NCBI GenBank assembly: GCA_013823855.1
Contig: PNMW01000053.1
Coordinates: 1 to 46,514, forward strand
Origin: Lysobacteraceae bacterium
GTDB lineage: Bacteria; Pseudomonadota; Gammaproteobacteria; Nevskiales; Nevskiaceae
DNA length: 46,514 nt
Reading direction: 5' to 3'
Made by a program: the position numbers and the translations under genes. Shown piece by piece: positions 18,796-29,968 of this stretch; position 1 is the first letter of the stretch, and every line of letters begins with the position of its first letter. Below the pieces are notes generated by a model that saw nothing but the letters and a program-made list of their open reading frames with translations, was not told the DNA's origin and ran no database searches.

Positions 18796-21700
18796 ATGTC
18801 CAGTCACGTGATCCGGGGGCTGCTCGCGTCTGCCGCGCTGCTGTCGGCGCAGGCGGCGTTTGCGCAGGTCGCCAGTGGTGTCGTCATCAGCCAGTTCGCG
18901 GTGCGCGGGCCGTCCGGCGGCAACGACGAGTTCGTCGAACTGTTCAACCCCACCTCGGCACCGATCGCGATCGGCGGCTGGACCTTGCAGGGCTGCGCCA
19001 ACGGCTCGCCGGGCAACGCATCGATCCGGACCACGGTGCCGGCCGGCACCACGCTGGCTGCGGGCCAGTACTACCTGTTCGCCAACACGGCCGCATCCGG
19101 CTTTTCGCTGGGCGTGACGCCCGATGCGACCTACGCGACCGGCTTCACCGATTTTTCGGCCACCGGCTTCTCCGGCATCCGTCTGGTTGCCGGCACCGCG
19201 ACCGCGGCCGATACGCCGTTCGTCGATGCCGTCGGCGGACTGCCGAGTCCCTGCCGCGAAGGCAGCGGCATCGTCACGCCGACCGTCAATGGTGCGAATA
19301 CCGCCTACCTGCGTCGCCTCGATGCCGGCATCGTGCAGGACGCCAACAACAATGCCACCGATTTCCCGGGACCCGCTGCACCGGGCACGCCGCGCAACTC
19401 CGCCACCATCATCGGCGGCCCCGGCGGCGATCTGCCGACGGTCGGCCTGAGCGTCGATCCGGCCGCGTTCAGCGAACTCGGCGGCTCGGCCACGGTCACC
19501 GCGACGCTGTCCGGCACCTACAGCCAGGACGTCTCGGTCAGCCTGAGCTTCGGCGGTGCCGCGACGCTGGACAGCGATTACTCGGCGTCCGCGTCGGTGC
19601 TGACCATTGCCGCCGGCAACACCACGGCGACCAGCACGCTGAGCGCCATCGACGACCTCGTCTTCGAGGGTGACGAAGGCATCACGGTGTCGATCAGCAG
19701 CGCCGCCAATGCCACCGTCGGCACGCCGGCCAGCGTCGCCGCGACGATCGTCGAGAACGATCCCGCCCCGCCGCCGATGGTCGGTGCCCGCATCTGGCAG
19801 ATCCAGGGTGCGCAGCACCGCTCGCCGATGGTCGGCATGAGCGTCAGCAACGTGCCGGGCATCGTCACCGCGCGCGCCGGCAACGGCTTCTACATGCAGG
19901 ACGCCGATGGCGACGGCAACGATGCGACGTCGGATGGCATCTTCGTGTTCACCTCGTCGGCGCCGCCGGCAGCAGCGGCGGTCGGTACCCAGGTGCTGGT
20001 CTCCGGCACCGTGCAGGAATTCCGCCCGGGTAACGACGCGACCAATCTGACGGTGACCCAGATCGGGGTGCCGACCGTCACCCCGTTCGCCGGCAGCGGC
20101 CTGTTCACCAACACGGTGATCGCCCCGACCGTCATCGGCAACGGCGGCCGCGTGCCGCCGACCGACATCATCGACAACGACTCGCTCGGCAACGTCGAGA
20201 CCAGCACCACGACGCAGTTCGACCCGGCGCAGGACGGCCTCGATTTCCTCGAATCGCTCGAAGGCATGGTGGTGCGGATCAACAACGCCCGCGCCACCGG
20301 CCCGCGCAACAGCTTCGGCGAGGTCTGGGTGCTCGGCGATCTCGGCGTCAACGCGACGGGCGTCAATGGCCGCGGTGGCATCACGCTGGTGGAGCGGGCG
20401 ACCGGCATCGACTTCAACCCGGAGCGCATCCAGCTCGATGACGGCCTGAACGGCGTGACCATGCCGGCCGGCATCAACACCGGCGACCTGCTGGGCGACG
20501 TCACCGGCGTGGCCGGCTACTCGTTCGGCAACTTCGAGGTGCTGCTGACCGCCGTGCCGACGGTGACCGAGCATCCGCTGCCGAAGGGCACGCGGACGAT
20601 CGCCTTCGGTGGCGATCGCCTGAGCGTCGGTGCCTACAACGTCGAGAACCTCGATCCGTCGGACTCGACGTTCACGGCTTTCGGCGAGCAGATCGTCAAT
20701 GCGATGGGCGCGCCGGACATCCTCGCGCTGAGCGAGATCCAGGACAACAGCGGTGCGACCAACAACGGCATCGTCTCCGCCGACCATACCATCGCGCGGC
20801 TGATCGACGCGATTGTCGCGGCCGGTGGTCCCGAGTACCGCCACGTGACGGTCGATCCGGCCAACAACGAGGACGGTGGTCAGCCGGGCGGCAACATCCG
20901 CGTGGTGCAGTTCTACAACCCGGCGCGGGTCACGTTCGTCCCGGGTACCACCGGCTCGGGCGGGGCGTTTGATGCGACGGCGCCAGTGCTGGTCGAGGGC
21001 AAGCTCGCGCTGACCCTGTCGCCGGGCCGCGTGTCGCCGACCGATAGCGCCTGGCAGGCCAGTCGCAAGCCGTTGGCCGCGACCTACGACTTCAACGGCC
21101 GCCGGGTGGTGATCGTCAACAACCACTTCAACTCGAAGGGTGGCGATCAGCCGCTGCAAGGCGTGAACCAGCCACCGCTGCTGACCAGCGAAGTGCAGCG
21201 TCGCCAGCAGGCGACGCTGGTTCACCAGTTCGTGACCAGCATCCAGGCGCTGGACCCGGCCGCCCGGGTGATCGTGCTCGGCGATCTCAACGACTTCGAC
21301 TTCAGCGCGCCGCTGCGCATTCTGCGGACCGGTGTCGACGGCATGCTGAACACGCTGCGCAATCTCGGCACCGATCTCGTGTCCGATCCGGTCGAGCGCT
21401 ACAGCTACATCTTCGACGGCAACTCGCAGGAGCTGGACCATGTGCTGGTCACGCCGCCGCTGGCGTCGGCCGGTGCGCAGTTCGAGGTGATCCGCCTGAA
21501 CGCCGAGTACGCGAGCCAGCTCAGCGACCACGAGCCGCTGATCTCGTCGTACCTGTTGCCGGCCAACGAGGCGCCGGTGGCGGTTGCCGTGGCCTCTCCG
21601 GCCACGGTGGACGTGGGCGGCACGGTCACGCTCGATGGCAGCGGTTCCACCGATGACGAGCAGGTGACGAGCTACCTGTGGACCCAGACCGATGGTCCGA

Positions 21701-23166
21701 CCGCCAGCCTCGCGAATGCGGACACGGCGGCCGCGAGCTTCGTGGCCCCGCACGTCAACGAGGCGACGAGCCTTCAGTTCCAGCTGGATGTGCGTGACGC
21801 CGACGGCCTCGCGAACAGCACGACGGTGACTGTGATGGTGCGCGCTGCGATCGACACCAACCCGCTGCCATTCAGCTTCGTGGCCCAGCAGGACGTCGCC
21901 CCCGGCGCTGTGGTGGTCTCGAACTCGATCATGGTGCTCGGTATCAATGCCCCGACCGCGATCACCGCGACCGGCGGCGAGTTCTCGATCAATGGCGGCG
22001 ACTACACCCAGATGATCGGCGCAACCGTCAACAACGGTGATCTGGTCCACGTCCGTCAGACCGCGTCGCCTCTGAACTCGACCACCACCACGGCGACCGT
22101 GACCATCGGCGGCGAAAGCGCGGACTTCCGGGTCACCACTGCGGCGCCGACGCTGTCGATCGACGACGCGACGCTCCTGGAAGGCAACGCCGGCGTCCGG
22201 ACGCTGCGCTTCATGGTGAGCCTGTCGGCGCCGGCACCGGGCACGGTGTCGGTCGCTTATGCGACGGCCAATGGTGCGTCGACGGCCGGTGTCGACTACA
22301 TCGCGACCTCGGGCAGCTTGAGCTTCGCTGCCGGGGTCACGACGCAGCCGATCGACGTCACCGTCATCGGCGACCTCGACGTCGAGCTCGACGAAGACTT
22401 CTTCGTCAACCTGCTGAACCCGAGCGGTGCCACGATCGCCGACGGGCAGGGCGTCGGCACCATCGTCAACGACGACAACGCGGCGCAGCCGAGCGTGACG
22501 ATCAGTGACGCTGAAGTGCTCGAAGGCAAGCCGGGCGATCTGACCTCGGTCCAGGTGACGTTGACCTTGTCGGCACCGTCGACGCAGACGGTCACGGTCC
22601 GGCTGGCGACCGTCGCGGGAACCGCGGCCCAGGGCAGCGACTACACGCGCCGCACCGGGCTGGTGACCTTCAGCCCGGGCCAGACGCGCCGCACGCAGTC
22701 GTTCCAGGTGATCGGTGACGACCAGTTGGAGGCGGACGAGACGTTCTTCGTCGACCTCAACACGCCGGTCGGCGTGACGATCGCGAAGGCGCGCGGCGCG
22801 ATCACGGTGATCAACGATGATCCGGCACCACGGCCGACGATCAGCGTCTTCGATGCCGCGGTCCGGGAAGGCAACGCCGGCACGACCAGCCTCGGCTTCA
22901 CCGTGCAGCTGTCGCGACCGTCGGCCACGCCGGTGACGTTCACCGGCACCACGCGCAACGGCACGGCGAACGGCAGCGATTACAGCGGCGGTTCGACCCG
23001 CATCACGTTCGCGCCGGGAGAGACGTCGAAGGTGGTCAACGTCGGCATTCGCGGCGATCGCAGCCGGGAGCCGGACGAGACCTTCACCGTGGTGCTCGGC
23101 GACGCGAGCGCCGGCGCAGTGATCGGGCGCGGCACGGCCACCGGCACGATCATCAACGACGACTGA
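18796..23166 (+). CDS. Secreted ExeM/NucH-type endonuclease with Calx-beta domains
   Basis: The 1,456-residue product is exported (signal peptide ending QAAFAQ). Domains in order: lamin-tail domain (~25-175; FVELFNPTS, GGWTLQG), a Calx-beta-like domain (~215-318), an OB-fold region (~330-590), an endonuclease/exonuclease/phosphatase domain (~610-920), a PKD/REJ-like domain (~930-1020), one ~100-residue SINGG repeat (~1020-1115) and three Calx-beta domains to the end. Nuclease residues are visible in VGAYNVENL, LSEIQD, NNHFNSKGGD, VLGDLNDFD, ELDHVLV and SDHEPL. Extracellular nucleases of this layout degrade DNA for phosphate or loosen biofilm. The start ATG has GGGAG seven bases upstream. No GlyGly-CTERM or PEP-CTERM tail is seen, unlike many ExeM proteins. 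It is divergent from the M20 gene. Confidence 0.9.
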   Translation: MSSHVIRGLLASAALLSAQAAFAQVASGVVISQFAVRGPSGGNDEFVELFNPTSAPIAIGGWTLQGCANGSPGNASIRTTVPAGTTLAAGQYYLFANTAASGFSLGVTPDATYATGFTDFSATGFSGIRLVAGTATAADTPFVDAVGGLPSPCREGSGIVTPTVNGANTAYLRRLDAGIVQDANNNATDFPGPAAPGTPRNSATIIGGPGGDLPTVGLSVDPAAFSELGGSATVTATLSGTYSQDVSVSLSFGGAATLDSDYSASASVLTIAAGNTTATSTLSAIDDLVFEGDEGITVSISSAANATVGTPASVAATIVENDPAPPPMVGARIWQIQGAQHRSPMVGMSVSNVPGIVTARAGNGFYMQDADGDGNDATSDGIFVFTSSAPPAAAAVGTQVLVSGTVQEFRPGNDATNLTVTQIGVPTVTPFAGSGLFTNTVIAPTVIGNGGRVPPTDIIDNDSLGNVETSTTTQFDPAQDGLDFLESLEGMVVRINNARATGPRNSFGEVWVLGDLGVNATGVNGRGGITLVERATGIDFNPERIQLDDGLNGVTMPAGINTGDLLGDVTGVAGYSFGNFEVLLTAVPTVTEHPLPKGTRTIAFGGDRLSVGAYNVENLDPSDSTFTAFGEQIVNAMGAPDILALSEIQDNSGATNNGIVSADHTIARLIDAIVAAGGPEYRHVTVDPANNEDGGQPGGNIRVVQFYNPARVTFVPGTTGSGGAFDATAPVLVEGKLALTLSPGRVSPTDSAWQASRKPLAATYDFNGRRVVIVNNHFNSKGGDQPLQGVNQPPLLTSEVQRRQQATLVHQFVTSIQALDPAARVIVLGDLNDFDFSAPLRILRTGVDGMLNTLRNLGTDLVSDPVERYSYIFDGNSQELDHVLVTPPLASAGAQFEVIRLNAEYASQLSDHEPLISSYLLPANEAPVAVAVASPATVDVGGTVTLDGSGSTDDEQVTSYLWTQTDGPTASLANADTAAASFVAPHVNEATSLQFQLDVRDADGLANSTTVTVMVRAAIDTNPLPFSFVAQQDVAPGAVVVSNSIMVLGINAPTAITATGGEFSINGGDYTQMIGATVNNGDLVHVRQTASPLNSTTTTATVTIGGESADFRVTTAAPTLSIDDATLLEGNAGVRTLRFMVSLSAPAPGTVSVAYATANGASTAGVDYIATSGSLSFAAGVTTQPIDVTVIGDLDVELDEDFFVNLLNPSGATIADGQGVGTIVNDDNAAQPSVTISDAEVLEGKPGDLTSVQVTLTLSAPSTQTVTVRLATVAGTAAQGSDYTRRTGLVTFSPGQTRRTQSFQVIGDDQLEADETFFVDLNTPVGVTIAKARGAITVINDDPAPRPTISVFDAAVREGNAGTTSLGFTVQLSRPSATPVTFTGTTRNGTANGSDYSGGSTRITFAPGETSKVVNVGIRGDRSREPDETFTVVLGDASAGAVIGRGTATGTIINDD

Positions 23167-23179
23167 TGCGATGGCGCTG

Positions 23180-23212
23180 CAGCAGTGCCGGGCCGATGAC
23201 CCGGTGCTGCTG
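23180..23212 (+). terminator. Hairpin downstream of the nuclease gene
   Basis: A 13-pair stem (23180-23192 with 23200-23212, two G-U pairs) and a 7-base loop lie 14 bp after the nuclease stop. There is no T-run, so this may be a weak terminator or an mRNA 3'-end stabiliser. Confidence 0.5.
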
Positions 23213-23325
23213 TCCGGCGCGGGCCGGCGCGGGCCGGATCGCCCGTTCTTCGGAGCGCGGCGGTCGGGCAAGATACGGGGCCGTTCGCGCATCGCGAATC
23301 CCGACGTTCCGAACCGAGTCCTGCC

Positions 23326-23745
23326 GTGAGTGAACTCCGAACCGACATCACCCCCGAATCGTTCATGACGCTGCAGGCCGGCACCTTGCCGGATCTGCTC
23401 GGCCTGGAAATCCTCGAGATCGCCGAAGGCCGGCTGACCGGCCGGATGAAGGTCGAGCGCAAGCACCATGCGCCGAACGGCTTCCTGCACGCGGCAAGCA
23501 TCGTCGCGCTGGCCGATACCTGTGCTGGCTACGCCACCGTTGCGCACCTGCCGAAGACGGCCAAGGGATTCACGACGATCGAGCTGAAGACCAATTTTTT
23601 CGGCACGGCGCTGGAAGGCCATGTCCACTGCACGACGACCTCGAAGCATCGGGGCCGCACGACCCAGGTCTGGGATTCCGAGGTGTTCAACGATGCCGGC
23701 AAGCTGATCGCATCGTTCCGCTGCACGCAGATGGTGCTGGTCTAG
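23326..23745 (+). CDS. PaaI-type hotdog thioesterase
   Basis: The 139-residue product is a single hotdog domain of the PaaI/YdiI group, enzymes that hydrolyse acyl-CoA thioesters in the cytoplasm. The active-site region reads HHAPNGFLHAASIVALAD, with the Asn-Gly-x-x-His pattern on the central helix start, followed by GFTTIELKTNFF and the strand GRTTQVWDSEVF. The start is GTG at 23326. Its TAG stop (23743-23745) directly abuts the CTA complement of the next, convergent gene with no gap. Its substrate cannot be told from sequence. Confidence 0.88.
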   Translation: MSELRTDITPESFMTLQAGTLPDLLGLEILEIAEGRLTGRMKVERKHHAPNGFLHAASIVALADTCAGYATVAHLPKTAKGFTTIELKTNFFGTALEGHVHCTTTSKHRGRTTQVWDSEVFNDAGKLIASFRCTQMVLV

Positions 23746-24741
23746 CTACAGCGCCCGCGTTTCGCCGATCTTCATCACCCAGGCCGCGTCCGGTGCATAG
23801 CCGGCGCGGGCGGCGGCCGCGCTGAACCGCTGCGGCGGCTCGAACGCCGGCTCGGTGGTCAGCGCGATCGTGCCCCAGTGCATCGCCACCAGACGCCGCG
23901 CCTGCAGCGCCTGGCCGATGCGCACCGCTTCCTCGGGGTTGGCGTGCACCGCCTGCATCAGCGCCCTGGGTTCGTAGGCGCCGATCGGCACCAGGCCGAC
24001 GTCGAACGGCCCGAAGCGCCTGCCGACAGGCTCGAAGACCTCGCCCCAGCCGGTGTCGCCGGCGAAGTAGAGGTGGTGACGGGTGCTGCGCAGCCCGAAG
24101 CCGCACCACAGCGTGCGGTTGCGATCGAACGGCGTGCGCGACGAGAAATGCACCGCCGGCAGCGCGGTGACGGTCAGGCCGTTCTCGGCGTGGACGCCGC
24201 CCCAGTCGAGCTCATGGATGTTGCGATAGCCGAGCTGGCGGATGATCGGCTCAAGCCCCAGCGGCACCACGAAGCAGGCATCGCGGTTGCGGGCGGAAAG
24301 CTGCCGGAGCGCGACCGCATCGAGATGGTCGTAGTGATTGTGCGACAGCAGGATGGCGTCGAGCCTCGGCAGCCGGTCGATCGGAATGCCGGTGCCGGCG
24401 AAGCGCTTGGGCCCGATGCCCGGCAGCGGCGCGGCATACGGGCTGAGGTAGGGATCGGTGAGGATCGTGCGGCCGTCGATGCGGATCAGGAAGCAGGCAT
24501 GGCCGAGCCAGGTCAGCGTGTCCAGGTCGCCGAACGCGGCCAGCCCGGCGATTGCCGTGGCCTCGTCGAGCACATGACCCGCTGGCACCGCGGGCTGGCG
24601 CAGCGATCGCGGGCCGAAGCTGATGTCGCGCAGGAAGCGCAGCCAGTCGGCGGTGCTGCCGCGAACGCGGGGCGCGCCGGGCGGATTGTGAAAGCCCCGC
24701 GCACTGCGGTGCGGAGGCAGGGCGGGGTCGTGGTTGGTCAT
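23746..24741 (-). CDS. MBL-fold metallohydrolase (NAPE-PLD/UlaG-like)
   Basis: The 331-residue product has the metallo-beta-lactamase fold: LTWLGHACFLIRIDG in the first strand pair, TDPYLSPYAAP, the metal motif LLSHNHYDHLDA (H-x-H-x-D-H), then PAVHFSSRT, YFAGDTGWGEVF and VAMHWGTIALT with the late histidines. This pattern matches the branch containing N-acyl-phosphatidylethanolamine phospholipase D and L-ascorbate-6-P lactonase-like proteins. The N-terminal ~60 residues precede the core and are Pro/Arg-rich. There is no signal peptide. Its stop abuts the stop of the convergent thioesterase gene. Phospholipase activity is possible but unproven. Confidence 0.87.
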   Translation of the reverse strand: MTNHDPALPPHRSARGFHNPPGAPRVRGSTADWLRFLRDISFGPRSLRQPAVPAGHVLDEATAIAGLAAFGDLDTLTWLGHACFLIRIDGRTILTDPYLSPYAAPLPGIGPKRFAGTGIPIDRLPRLDAILLSHNHYDHLDAVALRQLSARNRDACFVVPLGLEPIIRQLGYRNIHELDWGGVHAENGLTVTALPAVHFSSRTPFDRNRTLWCGFGLRSTRHHLYFAGDTGWGEVFEPVGRRFGPFDVGLVPIGAYEPRALMQAVHANPEEAVRIGQALQARRLVAMHWGTIALTTEPAFEPPQRFSAAAARAGYAPDAAWVMKIGETRAL

Positions 24742-24774
24742 GTCATACGGCTGGGCAGGGAAGCGACAGCTTGC

Positions 24775-24862
24775 CTCACGCCAAGGCGAAAAGACGCGAA
24801 GAAAGGCTGTTCAAGCAATGTTTACGGGTGCCCTTCTTTGCGTCCTGGCGCCTTGGCGTGAG
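24775..24862. repeat. Imperfect 32-bp inverted repeat element
   Basis: Arms 24775-24806 and 24831-24862 are complementary at 27 of 32 positions, with a 24-base spacer. The outer 14 bases (CTCACGCCAAGGCG) match perfectly. It fills most of the 135-bp gap between the old yellow enzyme gene and the MBL gene. A dispersed palindromic repeat or a stem that separates the two transcripts is likely. Confidence 0.65.
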
Positions 24863-24876
24863 ATGGCCGCTGGTGC

Positions 24877-25953
<1,077 letters not shown>

Positions 25954-25993
25954 CGTCAATTCTCGTGAACGGAGGGAAGAGGGGTGATGCGGC

Positions 25994-26719
25994 TTACCAG
26001 GGCAGCGTTTCGCCCATGTGGAAATAGCCGCCGTTGGGGCCGCCGGCCGGCAGCAGCGCCAGCTGGACGCTGGTTTTCGCGCCATCGGGGATCGCCATCG
26101 GCGCGCTCGGGCCGCCCATGTCGGTCTGCACATGGCCCGGGTGGGCGGCGTTGACCTTGATCGGCGTGTCGCGCAGTTCGTAGGCCAGCTGCACGGTCCA
26201 GGCGTTCAGCGCGGTCTTCGACACGTTGTAGGCCGGCACTTTGAAATCGTAGATCGGCGAGCCCGGGGTCGCGTGCAGGGTGTTGGAGCCGAGGATGCTC
26301 GACAGATTGACGATCCGGCCGGCCTCGGACTTGCGCAGCAGCGGCAGGAACGCCTGGGTGACGGCGATGACGCCGAACAGGTTGGTGTCGAAGGTGCTGC
26401 GCCAGGCGTCGAGGCTCTGTTCGCTGACTTTCAGGGTCGGCACGTCGTGCATGACGCCGGCGTTGTTGATCAGGATGTCGAGGCGTCCGTGCTGCGCCGC
26501 GACCGCAGCGGCGGCTGTGGCAATGCTGGCGGCATCGGTGACTTCCAGTGCCAGCGCCTGCACCGGCAGGCCTTCGGCCTTCAGCTGTGCGGCGGCGGCA
26601 TCGGCCTTGTCCTGGCTGCGCGCGGCGACGATCACATGGACGCCTTCGCGGGCGAGCTGACGGGCGGTTTCGAAGCCGATGCCTTTGGCAGCACCGGTGA
26701 TCAGGGCAATCTTGCTCAT
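25994..26719 (-). CDS. Short-chain dehydrogenase/reductase
   Basis: The 241-residue product is a classical SDR: cofactor motif TGAAKGIG at residues 9-16, NNAGVMHD, and the catalytic Ser and Tyr-x-x-x-Lys in NLSSILGSN and AYNVSKTALN. The Ala-Arg-Ser after the second strand (VIVAARSQDK) favours NADP(H). GAGGAGAAC upstream of the ATG at 26719 is a good ribosome binding site. It is first in the SDR-OYE pair and divergent from the tetR gene, with two operator-like palindromes between. It probably reduces a carbonyl related to the ene-reductase substrate; that is inferred. Confidence 0.92.
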   Translation of the reverse strand: MSKIALITGAAKGIGFETARQLAREGVHVIVAARSQDKADAAAAQLKAEGLPVQALALEVTDAASIATAAAAVAAQHGRLDILINNAGVMHDVPTLKVSEQSLDAWRSTFDTNLFGVIAVTQAFLPLLRKSEAGRIVNLSSILGSNTLHATPGSPIYDFKVPAYNVSKTALNAWTVQLAYELRDTPIKVNAAHPGHVQTDMGGPSAPMAIPDGAKTSVQLALLPAGGPNGGYFHMGETLPW

Positions 26720-26804
26720 CTCTCGTTCTCCTCAATGGGGCACCATGCCTGACGCATGGTGTTGCACCGCATCGACACACTATTGCAACATCGTGCGCCG
26801 GCTG

Positions 26805-26824
26805 TTGTTACCGATCGGTAACAA
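26805..26824. promoter_or_regulatory. TetR operator 1
   Basis: TTGTTACCGATCGGTAACAA is a perfect 20-bp palindrome in the 174-bp gap between the SDR and tetR genes. It lies at or just after the expected transcript start of the minus-strand promoter at 26832-26860. Binding by the adjacent TetR protein is inferred. Confidence 0.75.
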
Positions 26825-26831
26825 TGGCGGC

Positions 26832-26860
26832 AAGTTACCGGTCGGTAACATTCTTGTCAA
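26832..26860 (-). promoter_or_regulatory. SDR-OYE promoter overlapping TetR operator 2
   Basis: Read on the minus strand, TTGACA (26860-26855) and TAACTT (26837-26832) are 17 bp apart. The spacer and -10 contain a second palindrome, GTTACCGGTCGGTAAC (26834-26849), with the same half-site as operator 1; the two centres are 27 bp apart. A repressor on it would block the polymerase. Confidence 0.7.
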
Positions 26861-26893
26861 GCGCATCAAGCCCAGGACATCGAGTGCCGTGAG

Positions 26894-27502
26894 ATGAGCG
26901 TCGTCAGACCCGAAGACAGCAGCCTTTGCGAGCCGGCCGCCAAGCCGCGCGTGCGCGACCGCATCTTCGATACCGCCTGCGAGCTGTTCTACCGGCACGG
27001 CATCCGCGCCGTCGGCATCGACGCCATCGTCTGCGCCGCCGGCACCAACAAGATGAGCTTCTACCGGAGCTTCCCGTCCAAGGACGAACTGGTGGCCGAC
27101 TACCTGCGCCACAAGGACAGCCATTTCTGGCTGTGGTGGGACGAGGTGGTCGCGCCGCACCAGGGCCGCCCGCGCCAGCAGGTCGAGGCGCTGTTCGAGG
27201 CGCACGTCAGCAAGACCTGCTCGAAGGAATCGCGCGGCTGCGGTCTCGCCAATGCGGCGGTCGAGATCGTCGAGGAAGACCATCCCGGCCGCGCCGTCGT
27301 GGTCAGCCACAAGAGCGAGATCCGGCGCCGCTTCCGGGCGCTGGCCGTCGCCATGATGGCCCGTGATCCCGAGCAGCTCGGCGATGCGCTGATGCTGCTG
27401 ATGGAAGGCGGCTATCTGGCCCGGCTGACCTTCCCGAAGGGCGGTCCGGTGGCCAGTGCGCTGATCGCCGCCAGGACCCTGATGGACGCCCACGGCGCCT
27501 GA
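26894..27502 (+). CDS. TetR family transcriptional repressor
   Basis: The 202-residue product has an N-terminal TetR helix-turn-helix (RDRIFDTACELFYRHGIRAVGIDAI, then AAGTNKMSFYRSFPSKDELV) and a C-terminal ligand domain with CSKESRGCGLANAAVEI. The two Cys residues in that stretch could sense electrophiles, as in NemR, but this is only suggested by context. It is divergent from the SDR-OYE pair; two matching palindromes lie between, so it likely represses both itself and them. Its TGA is the left end of a 24-bp perfect palindrome shared with the stop of tdk. Confidence 0.92.
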   Translation: MSVVRPEDSSLCEPAAKPRVRDRIFDTACELFYRHGIRAVGIDAIVCAAGTNKMSFYRSFPSKDELVADYLRHKDSHFWLWWDEVVAPHQGRPRQQVEALFEAHVSKTCSKESRGCGLANAAVEIVEEDHPGRAVVVSHKSEIRRRFRALAVAMMARDPEQLGDALMLLMEGGYLARLTFPKGGPVASALIAARTLMDAHGA

Positions 27503-27523
27503 GGCCGCCGGCCGGCGGCCTCA
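27500..27523. terminator. 24-bp perfect palindrome joining two convergent stop codons
   Basis: Positions 27500-27511 and 27512-27523 are perfectly complementary. The TGA stop of tetR is the left tip and the TGA stop of tdk (seen as TCA) is the right tip. All 18 bases between them are G or C. It has no loop bases and no T-run. A compact two-way terminator is likely. Confidence 0.6.
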
Positions 27524-28087
27524 GCAGGCGCCGGTGTAGAAGCGCCGCGCGCAGACCGCTTCGTAGCGATCCTCGCCGCCGATCTCGATCTGCTCGCCGA
27601 ACAGCGTCTGCTGGCCGGAGGCGTCGAAGCGCAGGTTCATCGTCGCCTTGCGGCCGCAGCGGCAGACCGTCTTCATCTCCTCCAGATCGTCGGCCAGGGT
27701 CAGCAGGGCGCGCGAGCCCGGAAAGGCGTCGCCGCGGAAATCGCTGCGGATGCCGTAGCAGATCACCGGAATGCCGCGCAGATGGGCGATCCGGTGCAGC
27801 TGGACGACCTGCGCTCCGGTCAGGAACTGGGCTTCGTCGATCAGCACGCAGGCGGGCGCGGCACGAAGCGCGTAGAGCGCCTCGAAGTCGGTGGTCGCCG
27901 CGTAGGCCTCGGCTTCCCGCGACAGGCCGAGCCTCGACGCGATCCGGCCATAGCCCGAACGCACGTCGAGTGCGGAGGTGAACAGCTCGACGCGCTGGCC
28001 GCGCTCCTCGTAGTTGTGCGCCACCTGCAGCAGCGCCGTGGACTTGCCGGCGTTCATCGCGGCGTAGCGGAAATACAGCTTGGCCAT
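27521..28087 (-). CDS. tdk: Thymidine kinase (type II)
   Basis: Tdk phosphorylates thymidine to dTMP with ATP in the salvage pathway. The 188-residue product opens MAKLYFRYAAMNAGKSTALL, which includes the P-loop in the same AMNAGKS form as E. coli Tdk. It continues with LIDEAQFL (Walker B), GIRSDFRGDAFPGS, the zinc Cys pair in VCRCGRKA, and the lasso region IGGEDRYEAVCARRFY, ending Cys at the last residue. The start at 28087 matches homologues; longer in-frame starts add an unconserved stretch. It is convergent with tetR and follows prpR by 98 bp on the same strand. Confidence 0.95.
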   Translation of the reverse strand: MAKLYFRYAAMNAGKSTALLQVAHNYEERGQRVELFTSALDVRSGYGRIASRLGLSREAEAYAATTDFEALYALRAAPACVLIDEAQFLTGAQVVQLHRIAHLRGIPVICYGIRSDFRGDAFPGSRALLTLADDLEEMKTVCRCGRKATMNLRFDASGQQTLFGEQIEIGGEDRYEAVCARRFYTGAC

Positions 28088-28185
28088 CGGGGCGGGAGAT
28101 GCGGTGGGTGGGGCGATGTTCGCATGCGGCCGCCGGTCTGGATGCGGATGAACAGCGGCGTCGCGCCCCGGGCCGGGCGCTGTGC

Positions 28186-29802
<1,617 letters not shown>

Positions 29803-29814
29803 GTCGCGAATTAT

Positions 29815-29847
29815 GTTTCATGAAACGTCGCGCGTGTTGCATGAAAC
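29815..29847. promoter_or_regulatory. Two PrpR-type palindromic boxes
   Basis: GTTTCATGAAAC (29815-29826) is a perfect palindrome, and GTTGCATGAAAC (29836-29847) is the same with one change. Their centres are 21 bp apart, two helical turns on one DNA face. They lie ~120-150 bp upstream of the sigma-54 promoter, as expected for an enhancer site, and just outside the prpR start. Confidence 0.72.
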
Positions 29848-29968
29848 CGATCAGCGCCGCCGACTGCCTCCGGATGTGCGGTGCCGATTTCTGTTGGAAA
29901 TCTGGAAACAGCAACGAATACAGTTGTTTGAGATAAGTCCGCGGGAATCGAACAGGCTCGATTTGCGG

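Noticed and set aside
18721..23649. 1,642-codon open frame on the minus strand
   Set aside because: It is opposite the nuclease gene, which has clear domains and a signal peptide. The antisense product is Arg/Asp/His-rich with no domain, as expected of a shadow in high-GC DNA.
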